Source: Nocardia sp.
GTDB taxonomy: Bacteria; Actinomycetota; Actinomycetes; Mycobacteriales; Mycobacteriaceae
DNA length: 12,254 bases
Direction: 5' to 3'
Assembly (NCBI GenBank): GCA_013361595.1
Contig: JABFXT010000189.1
Coordinates: 1 to 12,254, forward strand
In this document: in pieces, positions 1-6,432 of the stretch
How the letters are laid out: each line of letters begins with the position of its first letter
How positions within the stretch are numbered: the first letter of the stretch is position 1
Notes under the pieces: generated by a model
Database searches by the model: none
The model's input: only the letters and a program-made list of their open reading frames with translations
What the model was told of the DNA's origin: nothing
Program-made: the position numbers and the translations under genes

Positions 1-81
1 GGACAGTACTATGCCCGTCGGCCGGTGCGTGTTTCGTGGGCGATCCCCCGACCCACCGCGTGGGCCAGCGGTCCGGCACGA

Positions 82-1341
82 CTAGGCCGTCAGCGTGGCG
101 ACGATCTCGTCCAGCGGAACCTGACGCTGGTCGCCGGTCTGCATATCCTTCAGTCCGACGGTCCCCTCCGCCAGGTCGCGGTCGCCCAGGATCAGGGTGT
201 ACCGCGCGCCGGACCGATCGGCGGCCTTCATACCGCCCTTCACCCCACGATCGCCGTAGACCAGATCCACCCGGACACCCGCCGCGCGCAGCTCACCGGC
301 CAGTACCACCATGCGCTGTTTGGCGGCCGCACCCAGCGGGACGCCGAACACCTCGCAGCGGGCCGGATCCCCCGCCGTGACCCCCTCGGCCGCGAGCGCC
401 AGAACCGTCCGGTCCACCCCCAGGCCGAACCCGATTCCGGACAGGGCCTGACCGCCGAGTTCGGCCATGAGTCCGTCGTACCGGCCGCCGCCGCCGATAC
501 CGGACTGCGCGCCCAGTCCGTCGTGTACGAACTCGAAGGTCGTCTTGGTGTAGTAGTCCAGACCGCGCACCATCCGCGGATTCAGCACATACGGCACCCC
601 GAGCGCGTCGAGGTGCGCGAGGACCTGGTCGAAGTGGGTCTTCGCGGATTCGGACAGGTGATCGACCATCAGCGGCGCCGCCGCGGTCATCTCCCGCACC
701 TCGGGCCGCTTGTCGTCGAGCACCCGCAGCGGGTTGATCTCGGCCCGGCGCCGCGTCTCCGCGTCCAGGTCGAGCCCGAAGAGGAATTCCTGCAACCGCT
801 CGCGGTACTGCGGGCGGCAGGTCTCGTCGCCGAGCGAGGTGATCTCCAGCCGGAACCCGGTCAGGCCGAGATTCCGGAAACCCGCGTCGGCGACCGCGAT
901 GACCTCGGCGTCCAGGGCGGGATCGTCCACGCCGATGGCTTCCACCCCGACCTGCTGCAGCTGCCGATACCGGCCCTTCTGCGGCCGCTCGTAGCGGAAG
1001 AAGGGTCCGGCGTAGCTCAGCTTCACCGGAAGCTGGCCGCGGTCCAGCCCGTGTTCGATCACCGCGCGCATCACCCCGGCGGTGCCCTCCGGGCGGAGGG
1101 TGACGCTGCGTTCGCTGCGATCGGAGAAGGTGAACATCTCCTTGCTCACCACATCGGTGGATTCGCCCACGCCCCGCGCGAACAGTTCGGTGTCCTCGAA
1201 GACCGGCAGCTCGATATGCCCGTACCCGGCGAGTCGGGCGGCGCGGAGCAGGCCGTCGCGTACCGCGACGAACTCGGCCGAACCGGGCGGAACGTAATCC
1301 GGCACCCCCTTCGGGGCGGAGAAGCTGCTGGTCTTGGTCAC
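82..1341 (-). CDS. hisS: Histidyl-tRNA synthetase
   Basis: This class II aminoacyl-tRNA synthetase charges tRNA-His with histidine in the cytoplasm. The 419-residue product has the usual bacterial HisRS length. Class II motif 2 is seen around residues 81-130 (TLRPEGTAG, then [14 protein letters not shown]). The HisRS-specific signature [11 protein letters not shown] is at 261-271 and motif 3 ([10 protein letters not shown]) at 302-311. The C-terminal anticodon-binding domain follows from about 328. The start chosen is GTG at 1341 ([12 protein letters not shown]), because homologous HisRS proteins begin just before the KGVPDY segment. An open frame runs further upstream to 1626, but that part overlaps the divergent isomerase gene and has no HisRS character. 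A G-rich stretch (1355-1359) lies 13 nt before the GTG, so the ribosome site is only fair. It is divergent from the isomerase gene, and nothing recognisable lies between its stop and the left edge. Confidence 0.98.
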   Translation of the reverse strand: MTKTSSFSAPKGVPDYVPPGSAEFVAVRDGLLRAARLAGYGHIELPVFEDTELFARGVGESTDVVSKEMFTFSDRSERSVTLRPEGTAGVMRAVIEHGLDRGQLPVKLSYAGPFFRYERPQKGRYRQLQQVGVEAIGVDDPALDAEVIAVADAGFRNLGLTGFRLEITSLGDETCRPQYRERLQEFLFGLDLDAETRRRAEINPLRVLDDKRPEVREMTAAAPLMVDHLSESAKTHFDQVLAHLDALGVPYVLNPRMVRGLDYYTKTTFEFVHDGLGAQSGIGGGGRYDGLMAELGGQALSGIGFGLGVDRTVLALAAEGVTAGDPARCEVFGVPLGAAAKQRMVVLAGELRAAGVRVDLVYGDRGVKGGMKAADRSGARYTLILGDRDLAEGTVGLKDMQTGDQRQVPLDEIVATLTA

Positions 1342-1450
1342 GGTGAACCAGTTTCCCCCACCCGGCCCGGTCGAGTCCAACCGGTTACACCGCATCACGC
1401 CCCCGGGCGGCCGGTCCGAGCGATATCCGGGCGTCGCGCGCCGGAGATGG

Positions 1451-1456
1451 CAGACT
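1451..1456 (+). promoter_or_regulatory. Candidate -10 box for the isomerase gene
   Basis: In the 192-bp divergent region between hisS and the isomerase gene, CAGACT sits in the context TGGCAGACTCTAG. It keeps the A at position 2 and the T at position 6 of an actinobacterial -10 box. It would give a leader of about 70 nt before the start at 1534. No convincing -35 element is visible. The rest of 1342-1533 holds an 8-bp palindrome AACCGGTT at 1379-1386 on the hisS side and nothing else I can name. This is an inference from sequence only. Confidence 0.3.
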
Positions 1457-1518
1457 CTAGTCCCGGAAGCAACAGACCAGCCGCGACCGGCCGGGCCTGC
1501 CGGGTCCGGCCGCCGCAC

Positions 1519-1524
1519 GGGAGG
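1519..1524 (+). promoter_or_regulatory. Ribosome binding site deciding the isomerase start
   Basis: GGGAGG ends 9 nt before GTG 1534. A second in-frame GTG at 1528 is only 3 nt from it, so 1534 is the better start. The resulting N-terminus ([18 protein letters not shown]) also matches that of nocardial and mycobacterial homologues as I know them. Confidence 0.75.
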
Positions 1525-1533
1525 AACGTGGTA

Positions 1534-2427
1534 GTGCCCAGCAACGAACAACGCCGAGCGGCGGCGAAACGCAAGCTGGAACGACAGCTCGCCAACCGGG
1601 CCGAACGCGCGCGCAAGCGTAAGCAACTCACCATCGCCGGATCGGCGCTCGGAGTCGTCGTGGTGATCGCCGCGGTGACCGGGGTGTACTTTCTGACCCG
1701 CGGCGGCGACAGCACCGATACATCGGCGCAGAGCAGCGCCTCACAGACGCCGGACGCCTCGCTGTCCAGTACGCCGGGCGCCGCGCCGCCGCCCCCGGCC
1801 GCCGCCAAACCGGCCAGTGTGAACTGCAACTACCGTGACAGCGCCCAGCCCGCGTCGAAACCGGTGCAGAAACCGCGGGCCGAGGGTATCCAGACCGGTG
1901 ACGGCAACTCCTCGCTGAGCATCAGTGTGGACAGCAACCAGGGCCCGATGGGGCTGACTCTGAACAACGCGGAGTCGCCGTGCACGGTCAACAGCTTCGC
2001 CAGCCTGGCGGGCCAGGGGTATTTCGACGGCACCAACTGCCACCGGCTCACCCAGGGTGAAGGTCTGAAGGTGCTGCAGTGCGGTGATCCGACCGGCACC
2101 GGCAGCGGTGGTCCGGGCTACGAATTCGACAACGAGTACCCCACCGATCAGTACGCACCGAACGATCCCGCCCTCCAGCAGCCGATCAGCTACGGGCGCG
2201 GGGTGCTGGCCATGGCCAATGCCGGGGCCGGCACCAACGGCAGCCAGTTCTTCATCGTGTACGGCGATTCGATGCTGCCGCCGAACTACACGATCTTCGG
2301 CACCGTGGACGAGGGCGGGCTGGCGACTCTGGACAAGATCGCCGCTGCGGGCCAGGACGAATCCAATGGTCCCGGCGACGGCAAACCCACCCAGCCGGTC
2401 ACGCTGAACTCCGTCCGGATCGACTGA
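1534..2427 (+). CDS. Membrane-anchored cyclophilin-type peptidyl-prolyl cis-trans isomerase
   Basis: The 297-residue product should catalyse proline cis-trans isomerisation in proteins outside the membrane. Residues 1-31 are a strongly basic cytoplasmic segment. Residues 32-55 form one transmembrane helix, and 56-98 are a Ser/Thr/Pro/Ala-rich linker. The cyclophilin domain runs from about 126 to 297. Recognisable pieces are CHR at 169-171, with R171 in the catalytic Arg position, the Q182 region corresponding to the usual MIQGGD, and [14 protein letters not shown] at 227-240. YTIFGTV (252-258) corresponds to the end of the active-site groove, where the common Trp is absent. Four cysteines (98, 150, 169, 183) could form disulfides. 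It resembles mycobacterial PpiB in layout and length. It is divergent from hisS and stands alone on the plus strand. No clear terminator hairpin follows it. Confidence 0.95.
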   Translation: MPSNEQRRAAAKRKLERQLANRAERARKRKQLTIAGSALGVVVVIAAVTGVYFLTRGGDSTDTSAQSSASQTPDASLSSTPGAAPPPPAAAKPASVNCNYRDSAQPASKPVQKPRAEGIQTGDGNSSLSISVDSNQGPMGLTLNNAESPCTVNSFASLAGQGYFDGTNCHRLTQGEGLKVLQCGDPTGTGSGGPGYEFDNEYPTDQYAPNDPALQQPISYGRGVLAMANAGAGTNGSQFFIVYGDSMLPPNYTIFGTVDEGGLATLDKIAAAGQDESNGPGDGKPTQPVTLNSVRID

Positions 2428-2480
2428 CCCCCGGCACCCGGCCGCCCGGCGCGTTCCGCTCACCTCGGTTTCCGGCGATA

Positions 2481-2503
2481 TATGCTGGTCGGCGCAACGT
2501 TGC
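2481..2503 (+). promoter_or_regulatory. Weak candidate promoter with adjacent palindrome
   Basis: TATGCT at 2481-2486 keeps T1, A2 and T6 of the -10 consensus. It is followed at 2494-2503 by the perfect 10-bp palindrome GCAACGTTGC, placed where a repressor bound near the transcription start would sit. No good -35 hexamer is found 16-18 nt upstream. The region 2428-2551 otherwise shows no structure I can name. A palindrome this short is expected by chance several times in a window of this size. Confidence 0.25.
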
Positions 2504-2551
2504 TAAGACTGTGCCCCCATTTCTCGGGTAATCTCGAAAAAGGGAGTGCGC

Positions 2552-2722
2552 GTGACCAAGTCGTGCTCGTCGGCCGCAGTTCCGGGCCGGGGCGCCGTTC
2601 GCGGGTTCTCCCGGTGTTCGCGTCGCGCCGGGCAGACCTTCGCCGGGCGGTTCGCGGGCCGGTCGGCGGATTCCGATCCGCCGGTTCGGCCCGCTACGCC
2701 GGGGCACCACAACATCCAATAG
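2552..2722 (+). CDS. Possible small Arg-rich protein (doubtful)
   Basis: A 56-codon frame starts at GTG 2552, preceded by AGGGAG at 2541-2546 with a 5-nt gap, and stops at TAG 2720-2722, 27 nt before the next gene. The product starts MTKSCSSAAVPGRG and is rich in Arg, Ser and Gly with two or three cysteines. It has no membrane segment and no motif I recognise. Codon third positions are mostly G or C, which in this genome is weak support because other frames are also GC-rich. For it: a good ribosome site, position between a candidate promoter and a gene, and an end just short of that gene. Against it: the low-complexity composition. It could equally be the untranslated leader of the following gene. 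Confidence 0.3.
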   Translation: MTKSCSSAAVPGRGAVRGFSRCSRRAGQTFAGRFAGRSADSDPPVRPATPGHHNIQ

Positions 2723-2749
2723 TGCACACCGCAGTATCGGGGAGCAGCC

Positions 2750-3346
2750 ATGTCCGAGGAACTGGACGACATCGGCCGGGAAACCGCGGCCATGATGAAA
2801 ACGATGTTGCAGATCGCGACATTGGTCGCACTCAAGGCCCGGGAACGCGGTCAGCGCGAGGCCGAGATGCGGGTCAAGATGACCGAGGCCCGCGCGAAAG
2901 AGGCCCGGGAGCTGCAGATCCGCGAGGCGCGCGACGCCAAGTCCAAGGATCCGCGCAACCTGGCCCTGGCCCAGACCATTTCACGGTCGGTAGCGGAGAT
3001 CGGGCCACCGGGCAGCTCGGTACCGCACCGGGACAATCCCGGTTATCGGGGCGTTCAGCTCGAGAAGGACCGCTTCTCGATGAGCTCGTTCGCCGAGAAA
3101 TCCGATCAGGCGAGCAGCGCCGCCGACGCGGTGCGTTACGACTCGGTGGAGCGGCGGGCGGCCCTGGCCGCACATCTCGCGAAGATCGGTGTCGCACCGG
3201 AACTGGCGGCGGCCCGGATGCTGGTCGAGGTGGGACAGGCGACCCCACCGAGCGAAGCGGTACGTACCAGGCCGGATCAGGCACCCGCGGTGCAACGTGC
3301 CCGGGAACAGGAACAGCTGGCCCGGGGACTCGAACGCAGTCGTTAG
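2750..3346 (+). CDS. Charged helical protein of unknown function
   Basis: I do not recognise this 198-residue protein. It starts at ATG 2750 after GGGGAG at 2739-2744. Residues 1-30 are a mildly hydrophobic helix rich in Met, Leu and Ala. Residues 31-70 are very rich in Arg, Glu, Lys and Ala and look like a long coiled coil (for example EARAKEARELQIREARDAKS at 46-65). A Gly/Pro-containing break follows at 85-105. A helical domain with Ala/Leu-rich segments occupies about 125-165, and the C-terminal tail (170-198) is Pro- then Arg/Glu-rich. There is no signal peptide or membrane helix, so it is probably cytoplasmic. It is convergent with the secretion operon and closes with a strong terminator. 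Accessory roles such as relaxosome partner or scaffold are conceivable from composition, but nothing proves them. Confidence 0.8.
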   Translation: MSEELDDIGRETAAMMKTMLQIATLVALKARERGQREAEMRVKMTEARAKEARELQIREARDAKSKDPRNLALAQTISRSVAEIGPPGSSVPHRDNPGYRGVQLEKDRFSMSSFAEKSDQASSAADAVRYDSVERRAALAAHLAKIGVAPELAAARMLVEVGQATPPSEAVRTRPDQAPAVQRAREQEQLARGLERSR

Positions 3347-3370
3347 CCACCGGGTCCGGCCGCGAACGAA

Positions 3371-3402
3371 GAGAATGCCCGTCCGTGTGGACGGGCATTC
3401 TC
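3371..3402. terminator. Strong, probably bidirectional hairpin terminator
   Basis: A perfect 14-bp stem (3371-3384 with 3389-3402) closes a GTGT loop. AACG at 3365-3368 can pair with CGTT at 3403-3406 across a 2-nt bulge, extending the stem. A short T-run (CGTTTCGG) follows on the plus strand, and TTCGTT follows on the minus strand. It lies between the convergent ends of the 198-residue protein gene (stop 3346) and the DUF4913 gene (stop 3424), so it can terminate both transcripts. Confidence 0.9.
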
Positions 3403-3423
3403 CGTTTCGGCGTGGTGCGGGTG

Positions 3424-3807
3424 TCAGCCCCGTACTTCGCTACCGGCCGACCGGAGATCCTCGATCGGTTCGGGGCTCTCGGCGGGATCGCTGAACATCC
3501 CCTGTGGCGGGGCCGTCAGCGGTAGGGGCACGAGCATGTCCTTGTGCCCGTTGCGCACACTGCAGTACTTGAACGGGCCCTTCGGATCGAGCAGGACCGC
3601 CATGTGCTGATCGGCGTGGTCGAGGAACCACACGCTCATCCCGGTGGCGCCGTCCTGACGGAGATGCTCCCAGGCCCGCCACATGGCGTCCAGCCGCGCG
3701 ATCGCCTCCGTATGCTTCCACCACTCCGGGCACCACACGGTATCGCTCAGATCGCTGACCTGCCGGCGATAGACGACGCTGAGGTAGTTCTCGACGAACT
3801 CCACCAC
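3424..3807 (-). CDS. DUF4913 family protein
   Basis: The 127-residue product carries the DUF4913 pattern: WCPEWWKHTEAIARLDAMWR (25-44), then WEHLR, GMSVWFLDHADQHMAVLLDP (56-75) and GPFKYC. It is rich in Trp and His and lacks a signal peptide or membrane helix. The molecular function of this actinobacterial family is not known to me; its genes recur beside conjugation and mobile-element genes. The C-terminal 30 residues are Pro/Glu-rich and probably disordered. The start is GTG 3807 or the next codon GTG 3804. An in-frame TAG at 3811-3813 rules out a longer form, so the N-terminus is short compared with relatives as I remember them. No ribosome site is visible before the GTG. It is last in the operon, 41 nt after the coupling protein gene. 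Confidence 0.85.
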   Translation of the reverse strand: MVEFVENYLSVVYRRQVSDLSDTVWCPEWWKHTEAIARLDAMWRAWEHLRQDGATGMSVWFLDHADQHMAVLLDPKGPFKYCSVRNGHKDMLVPLPLTAPPQGMFSDPAESPEPIEDLRSAGSEVRG

Positions 3808-3848
3808 GTTCTAGTATGTAGGTATCTGCTGCTCTCGGGAAGTCTCGG

Positions 3849-5798
3849 TCACCGCGGTCGAACCTCCTGCCTCTCTCCCGGCCCGTTCTCCGGGCCCGGG
3901 GGTGTTCCGCCCGGACCGTTATCCGGTTCCGTGGGTGCGCCTGCCGGTTTCTTGTCCAGCACCGTCGGAGCTCCTGCCGGACCGTGGTCCGGCTCCGTGG
4001 GTGGCTGTTTGATCAGCGCCGGGGACCCGATCAGATCGGTGACCAGAGTTTTGCGCTGTGGATCGTGCTGTTCGATGGATTTCTTCACCGCGGACGAGTA
4101 TTCGCCCTCCCACCAGGGCACCGTACGCACCAGCACCGGTGGGGCGCCGGAGGAGAACACGATGGCCCGGCCGCGCGGCAGCGTCGCCAGCGCCTGCACG
4201 GTGAAGGTCTTGGAGGATCCGAGCGAACGCGAATAGCTCTTACCGCCCTTGGATTCCGATACCGAGGCCGAGATGGCGGAATGCTCGCCGATGGCCTCCG
4301 ATCGCTCCCGCAGGAAGTTCGTATCGTCGACACCGCTGCCCAGTACTTTGATATTGGCGGCCGACCACAGCGCGTTCATCCCGTCGTCGCCCCAGCACCG
4401 GGCGCCCTGCGCCCACGACTGCAACACCGTCATGACGACGATGCCCCGGGAGCCGAAATGGCTGTACTGCTTGGGCAGGTCCTTCCACCGGACCACGTTC
4501 GCCGCCTCGTCCAGTACCGCCAGCAGCGGAATCGGCAACCGCCCGTAGGCCGAACGCGACGCCTTGCGCATGGCCACATCGATCACGGCCTCGGTGAGCG
4601 CGCTCACCAGCGGCGCGGCCGAACCCCGACCCTCCAGCGACAGGCTGTAGAGCGTGCCGTTGCGCTCGATGAATTCCAATTCGTCGAACTGGACCCGGGG
4701 CAGCTCCTGCTTTTCCACATTGTGCGGCGTGACCCATTTGTGCACGTTGCGCAGTTTCAGGCAGCGCACCATCTTCTTGGCGGTACCGAAGATGCCGCTG
4801 CGGGTCCGTGGATCGGCGTTGTACTGGGCGGCCAGACCGGACGCGGAGAAATCGTGGCCTGCCTCGCGCAGGAAGTTGATGGGCTCGATGTTCTGCGGTT
4901 CGGTCACCCACTCCCAGATCTGGGTGATGGGCTTGTGCGCTATCGCGGCCGCCAGGAAGAGCCCGGCCAGCAGATCTTCGGCCTCGGGATCGAAGAAGGC
5001 GTCGTTGCGGGAATCGGAACCGCTGTCGCTGTCGGCGAAATGACCGGCCAGCCGCGCGGCCCGCATCTCGCACCCGTCGCTGTTCGCGTCCACCCAGGCC
5101 AGCGGATTCCAGTACCAGGTGGGGTCTTCGGCAGCCACGCCCTGCGGGTCGAAGACGAAGGTACGACTGCCCTTGGCCTCCCGCACATCACGGGTCGCGT
5201 CCACCACATCGCGTTTGTTCGAGGTGGCCAGCACCGGGCCGATGGCGGTGAGGATCGCCGGGATGACCCGCGAGGTCGATTTGCCCTGCCGCGGGCCCCA
5301 GATATCGAGATGCAGATCCTCGTAGGAGCCGTACAGCATCGTGCCGTCGGCGATCGCGACCCCGATCGGCACCCCGGGGGCGTCGTTGTAACCGAGCTTG
5401 ACGCCCATGTTCTGGGCCTTCTCCCGGACACCGGCCTCGGTGAGCGCGGCGATGGCCCCGCCGTTGCCCATCACATCGGCCTTGTCGTCCACGGCGAGCC
5501 GGCCCACCAGGCGTTTGGCGGTCGACCGCCGCCGGTACAGTACGAAAAAGGCCAGGGCGAGCAGCACGAGCAGCAGGATCACCGTGGTACCGGTGGGCCA
5601 GTGCAGCTCACCCTTGACCATTCCCGCGATGATATCGATCGGATTGATCGGCATGTCCTGCTTCTGCAGCGACAGCATATTGCCCAGATGCAGTGCCACC
5701 CAGATGGTTCCGAGGACGGCACCGCCGACGTAGATCGCGATCAGGGTCAGATCGGGCCCGACCGCGGCCGGGTCCTTCAGCGGTTTCTTCTTCGCCAT
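3849..5798 (-). CDS. VirD4/TraG-type coupling ATPase of a type IV secretion system
   Basis: This 649-residue inner-membrane ATPase should bring substrate (DNA-protein complex or protein) to the channel. Two transmembrane helices are at about 17-39 and 69-88. The nucleotide-binding domain follows, with the P-loop WGPRQGKST at 167-175. Walker B ends in hydrophobic LLAVLDEAAN (425-434, D430 E431). A segment of about 265-355 probably corresponds to the all-alpha domain. Residues 424-505 (HFGSRGIVVMTVLQSWAQG and following) match the TraM-recognition/TraG C-terminal region. The tail from 597 is Pro-rich with an 11-residue repeat. The P-loop is one residue shorter than GxxxxGK[ST]; I believe this form is usual in actinobacterial relatives. 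The start ATG has AGGAGG at 5804-5809, 5 nt away. The gene lies 28 nt after the lipoprotein gene and before the DUF4913 gene. Confidence 0.93.
   Translation of the reverse strand: MAKKKPLKDPAAVGPDLTLIAIYVGGAVLGTIWVALHLGNMLSLQKQDMPINPIDIIAGMVKGELHWPTGTTVILLLVLLALAFFVLYRRRSTAKRLVGRLAVDDKADVMGNGGAIAALTEAGVREKAQNMGVKLGYNDAPGVPIGVAIADGTMLYGSYEDLHLDIWGPRQGKSTSRVIPAILTAIGPVLATSNKRDVVDATRDVREAKGSRTFVFDPQGVAAEDPTWYWNPLAWVDANSDGCEMRAARLAGHFADSDSGSDSRNDAFFDPEAEDLLAGLFLAAAIAHKPITQIWEWVTEPQNIEPINFLREAGHDFSASGLAAQYNADPRTRSGIFGTAKKMVRCLKLRNVHKWVTPHNVEKQELPRVQFDELEFIERNGTLYSLSLEGRGSAAPLVSALTEAVIDVAMRKASRSAYGRLPIPLLAVLDEAANVVRWKDLPKQYSHFGSRGIVVMTVLQSWAQGARCWGDDGMNALWSAANIKVLGSGVDDTNFLRERSEAIGEHSAISASVSESKGGKSYSRSLGSSKTFTVQALATLPRGRAIVFSSGAPPVLVRTVPWWEGEYSSAVKKSIEQHDPQRKTLVTDLIGSPALIKQPPTEPDHGPAGAPTVLDKKPAGAPTEPDNGPGGTPPGPENGPGERQEVRPR
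3870..4001 (-). repeat. Four 33-bp tandem repeats coding 11-residue Pro-rich units
   Basis: The C-terminal tail of the coupling ATPase is built of four degenerate 11-residue units: PTEPDHGPAGA (600-610), PTVLDKKPAGA (611-621), PTEPDNGPGGT (622-632) and PPGPENGPGER (633-643). The DNA shows the matching 33-bp period. The tail is probably disordered. Repeat number may vary between strains. Confidence 0.85.
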
Positions 5799-5826
5799 TC
5801 CTGCCTCCTGAATGATGCCTGCCGGG

Positions 5827-6432
5827 TCACCGATAGCCGTCGAGACGCCAGCCCTCGGGCGTGCGTACGACGGTCGCGATGACGGTGGACGGCGCCAGGG
5901 GTTCCTCGCGGCCGTCCGGGTAGACGACGGTCTGCTCGATTCCGATCTTGAACTGCTGAACGCCGGGATCGGGCCCGGCCGGGGGACGATCCCCGGAAGC
6001 GAAGGTGAATGCCTCCACCCGCGCGCCCGCGGCGGCCCAGTCGCCCCACTGCAGCGATACGGCCGGGGCGCCGGCCGTCGCCGTCGACGCGTCCAGCACC
6101 CGCACCAGACTGGGGCCCAGCCATTTCCGCGCCCGCACCAGCGAGGCGCCCGGAACCTCGGTGCCCGGCTCCCACCGATAGATCTCGCGCAGCGCCGCCA
6201 CCGCGACCCCGTCGGGTGTCACCGGATCCGGGGCGGGCACAGCTTCGAGCTGTCGTGTGGTCGACGTGGCCGCCGTGCCACCCGAACTCACCTCTTCGCC
6301 GCTGCCACCGCATCCGCTCAGTACCGTGATGGTCAGCATCAGCATCACCACCAGTCCCGCACCAGCACTCGTCTTCTCGTTCCAGGCTAACCGCCCGAAC
6401 CTGGTAAACGGCGCCGATCCGCGCGTGTTCAC
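5827..6432 (-). CDS. Lipoprotein, possible VirB8-like component
   Basis: The 201-residue product has a basic N-region, a hydrophobic stretch at 24-39 and the lipobox VLSGC with C41, so it should be lipid-anchored on the outer face of the membrane. A Gly/Ser/Thr-rich linker (42-60) follows. A globular part from about 70 contains AALREIYRWEPG (79-90), alternating strand-like segments (FKIGIEQTVVYPDG, TVIATVV) and the ending EGWRLDGYR. A leading helix, beta strands and a closing GW-x-hydrophobic pattern suggest an NTF2-like fold as in VirB8/TcpC proteins; this is an inference from layout and position, not a recognised motif. The GTG start overlaps the hydrolase stop by 4 bp (GTGA, 6429-6432), implying translational coupling. 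It is followed after 28 nt by the coupling ATPase. Confidence 0.8.
   Translation of the reverse strand: MNTRGSAPFTRFGRLAWNEKTSAGAGLVVMLMLTITVLSGCGGSGEEVSSGGTAATSTTRQLEAVPAPDPVTPDGVAVAALREIYRWEPGTEVPGASLVRARKWLGPSLVRVLDASTATAGAPAVSLQWGDWAAAGARVEAFTFASGDRPPAGPDPGVQQFKIGIEQTVVYPDGREEPLAPSTVIATVVRTPEGWRLDGYR

Noticed and set aside
52..64. Hairpin CCCAC-CGC-GTGGG as hisS terminator
   Set aside because: The stem is only 5 bp and no T-run follows, so it is within chance for this GC content.
1379..1386. Palindrome AACCGGTT upstream of hisS as an operator
   Set aside because: An 8-bp palindrome is too common by chance and there is no second copy or clear promoter next to it.
25..1533. Long open plus-strand frame continuous with the isomerase gene
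   Set aside because: It is antisense to hisS, whose protein is unmistakable. The isomerase-like sequence and a proper ribosome site begin only at 1534.
1342..1626. N-terminal extension of HisRS
   Set aside because: The extra 95 residues have no synthetase character and run into the divergent isomerase gene. GTG 1341 gives the family length.
3870..4001. Tandem 33-bp repeats as a CRISPR array
   Set aside because: There are no spacers between units, and the repeats are in frame and encode a degenerate Pro-rich peptide.
3984..5882. 632-residue plus-strand frame opposite the coupling ATPase
   Set aside because: It is a GC-driven antisense frame with biased Arg/Gly/His composition and no motif; the minus-strand protein has clear domains.
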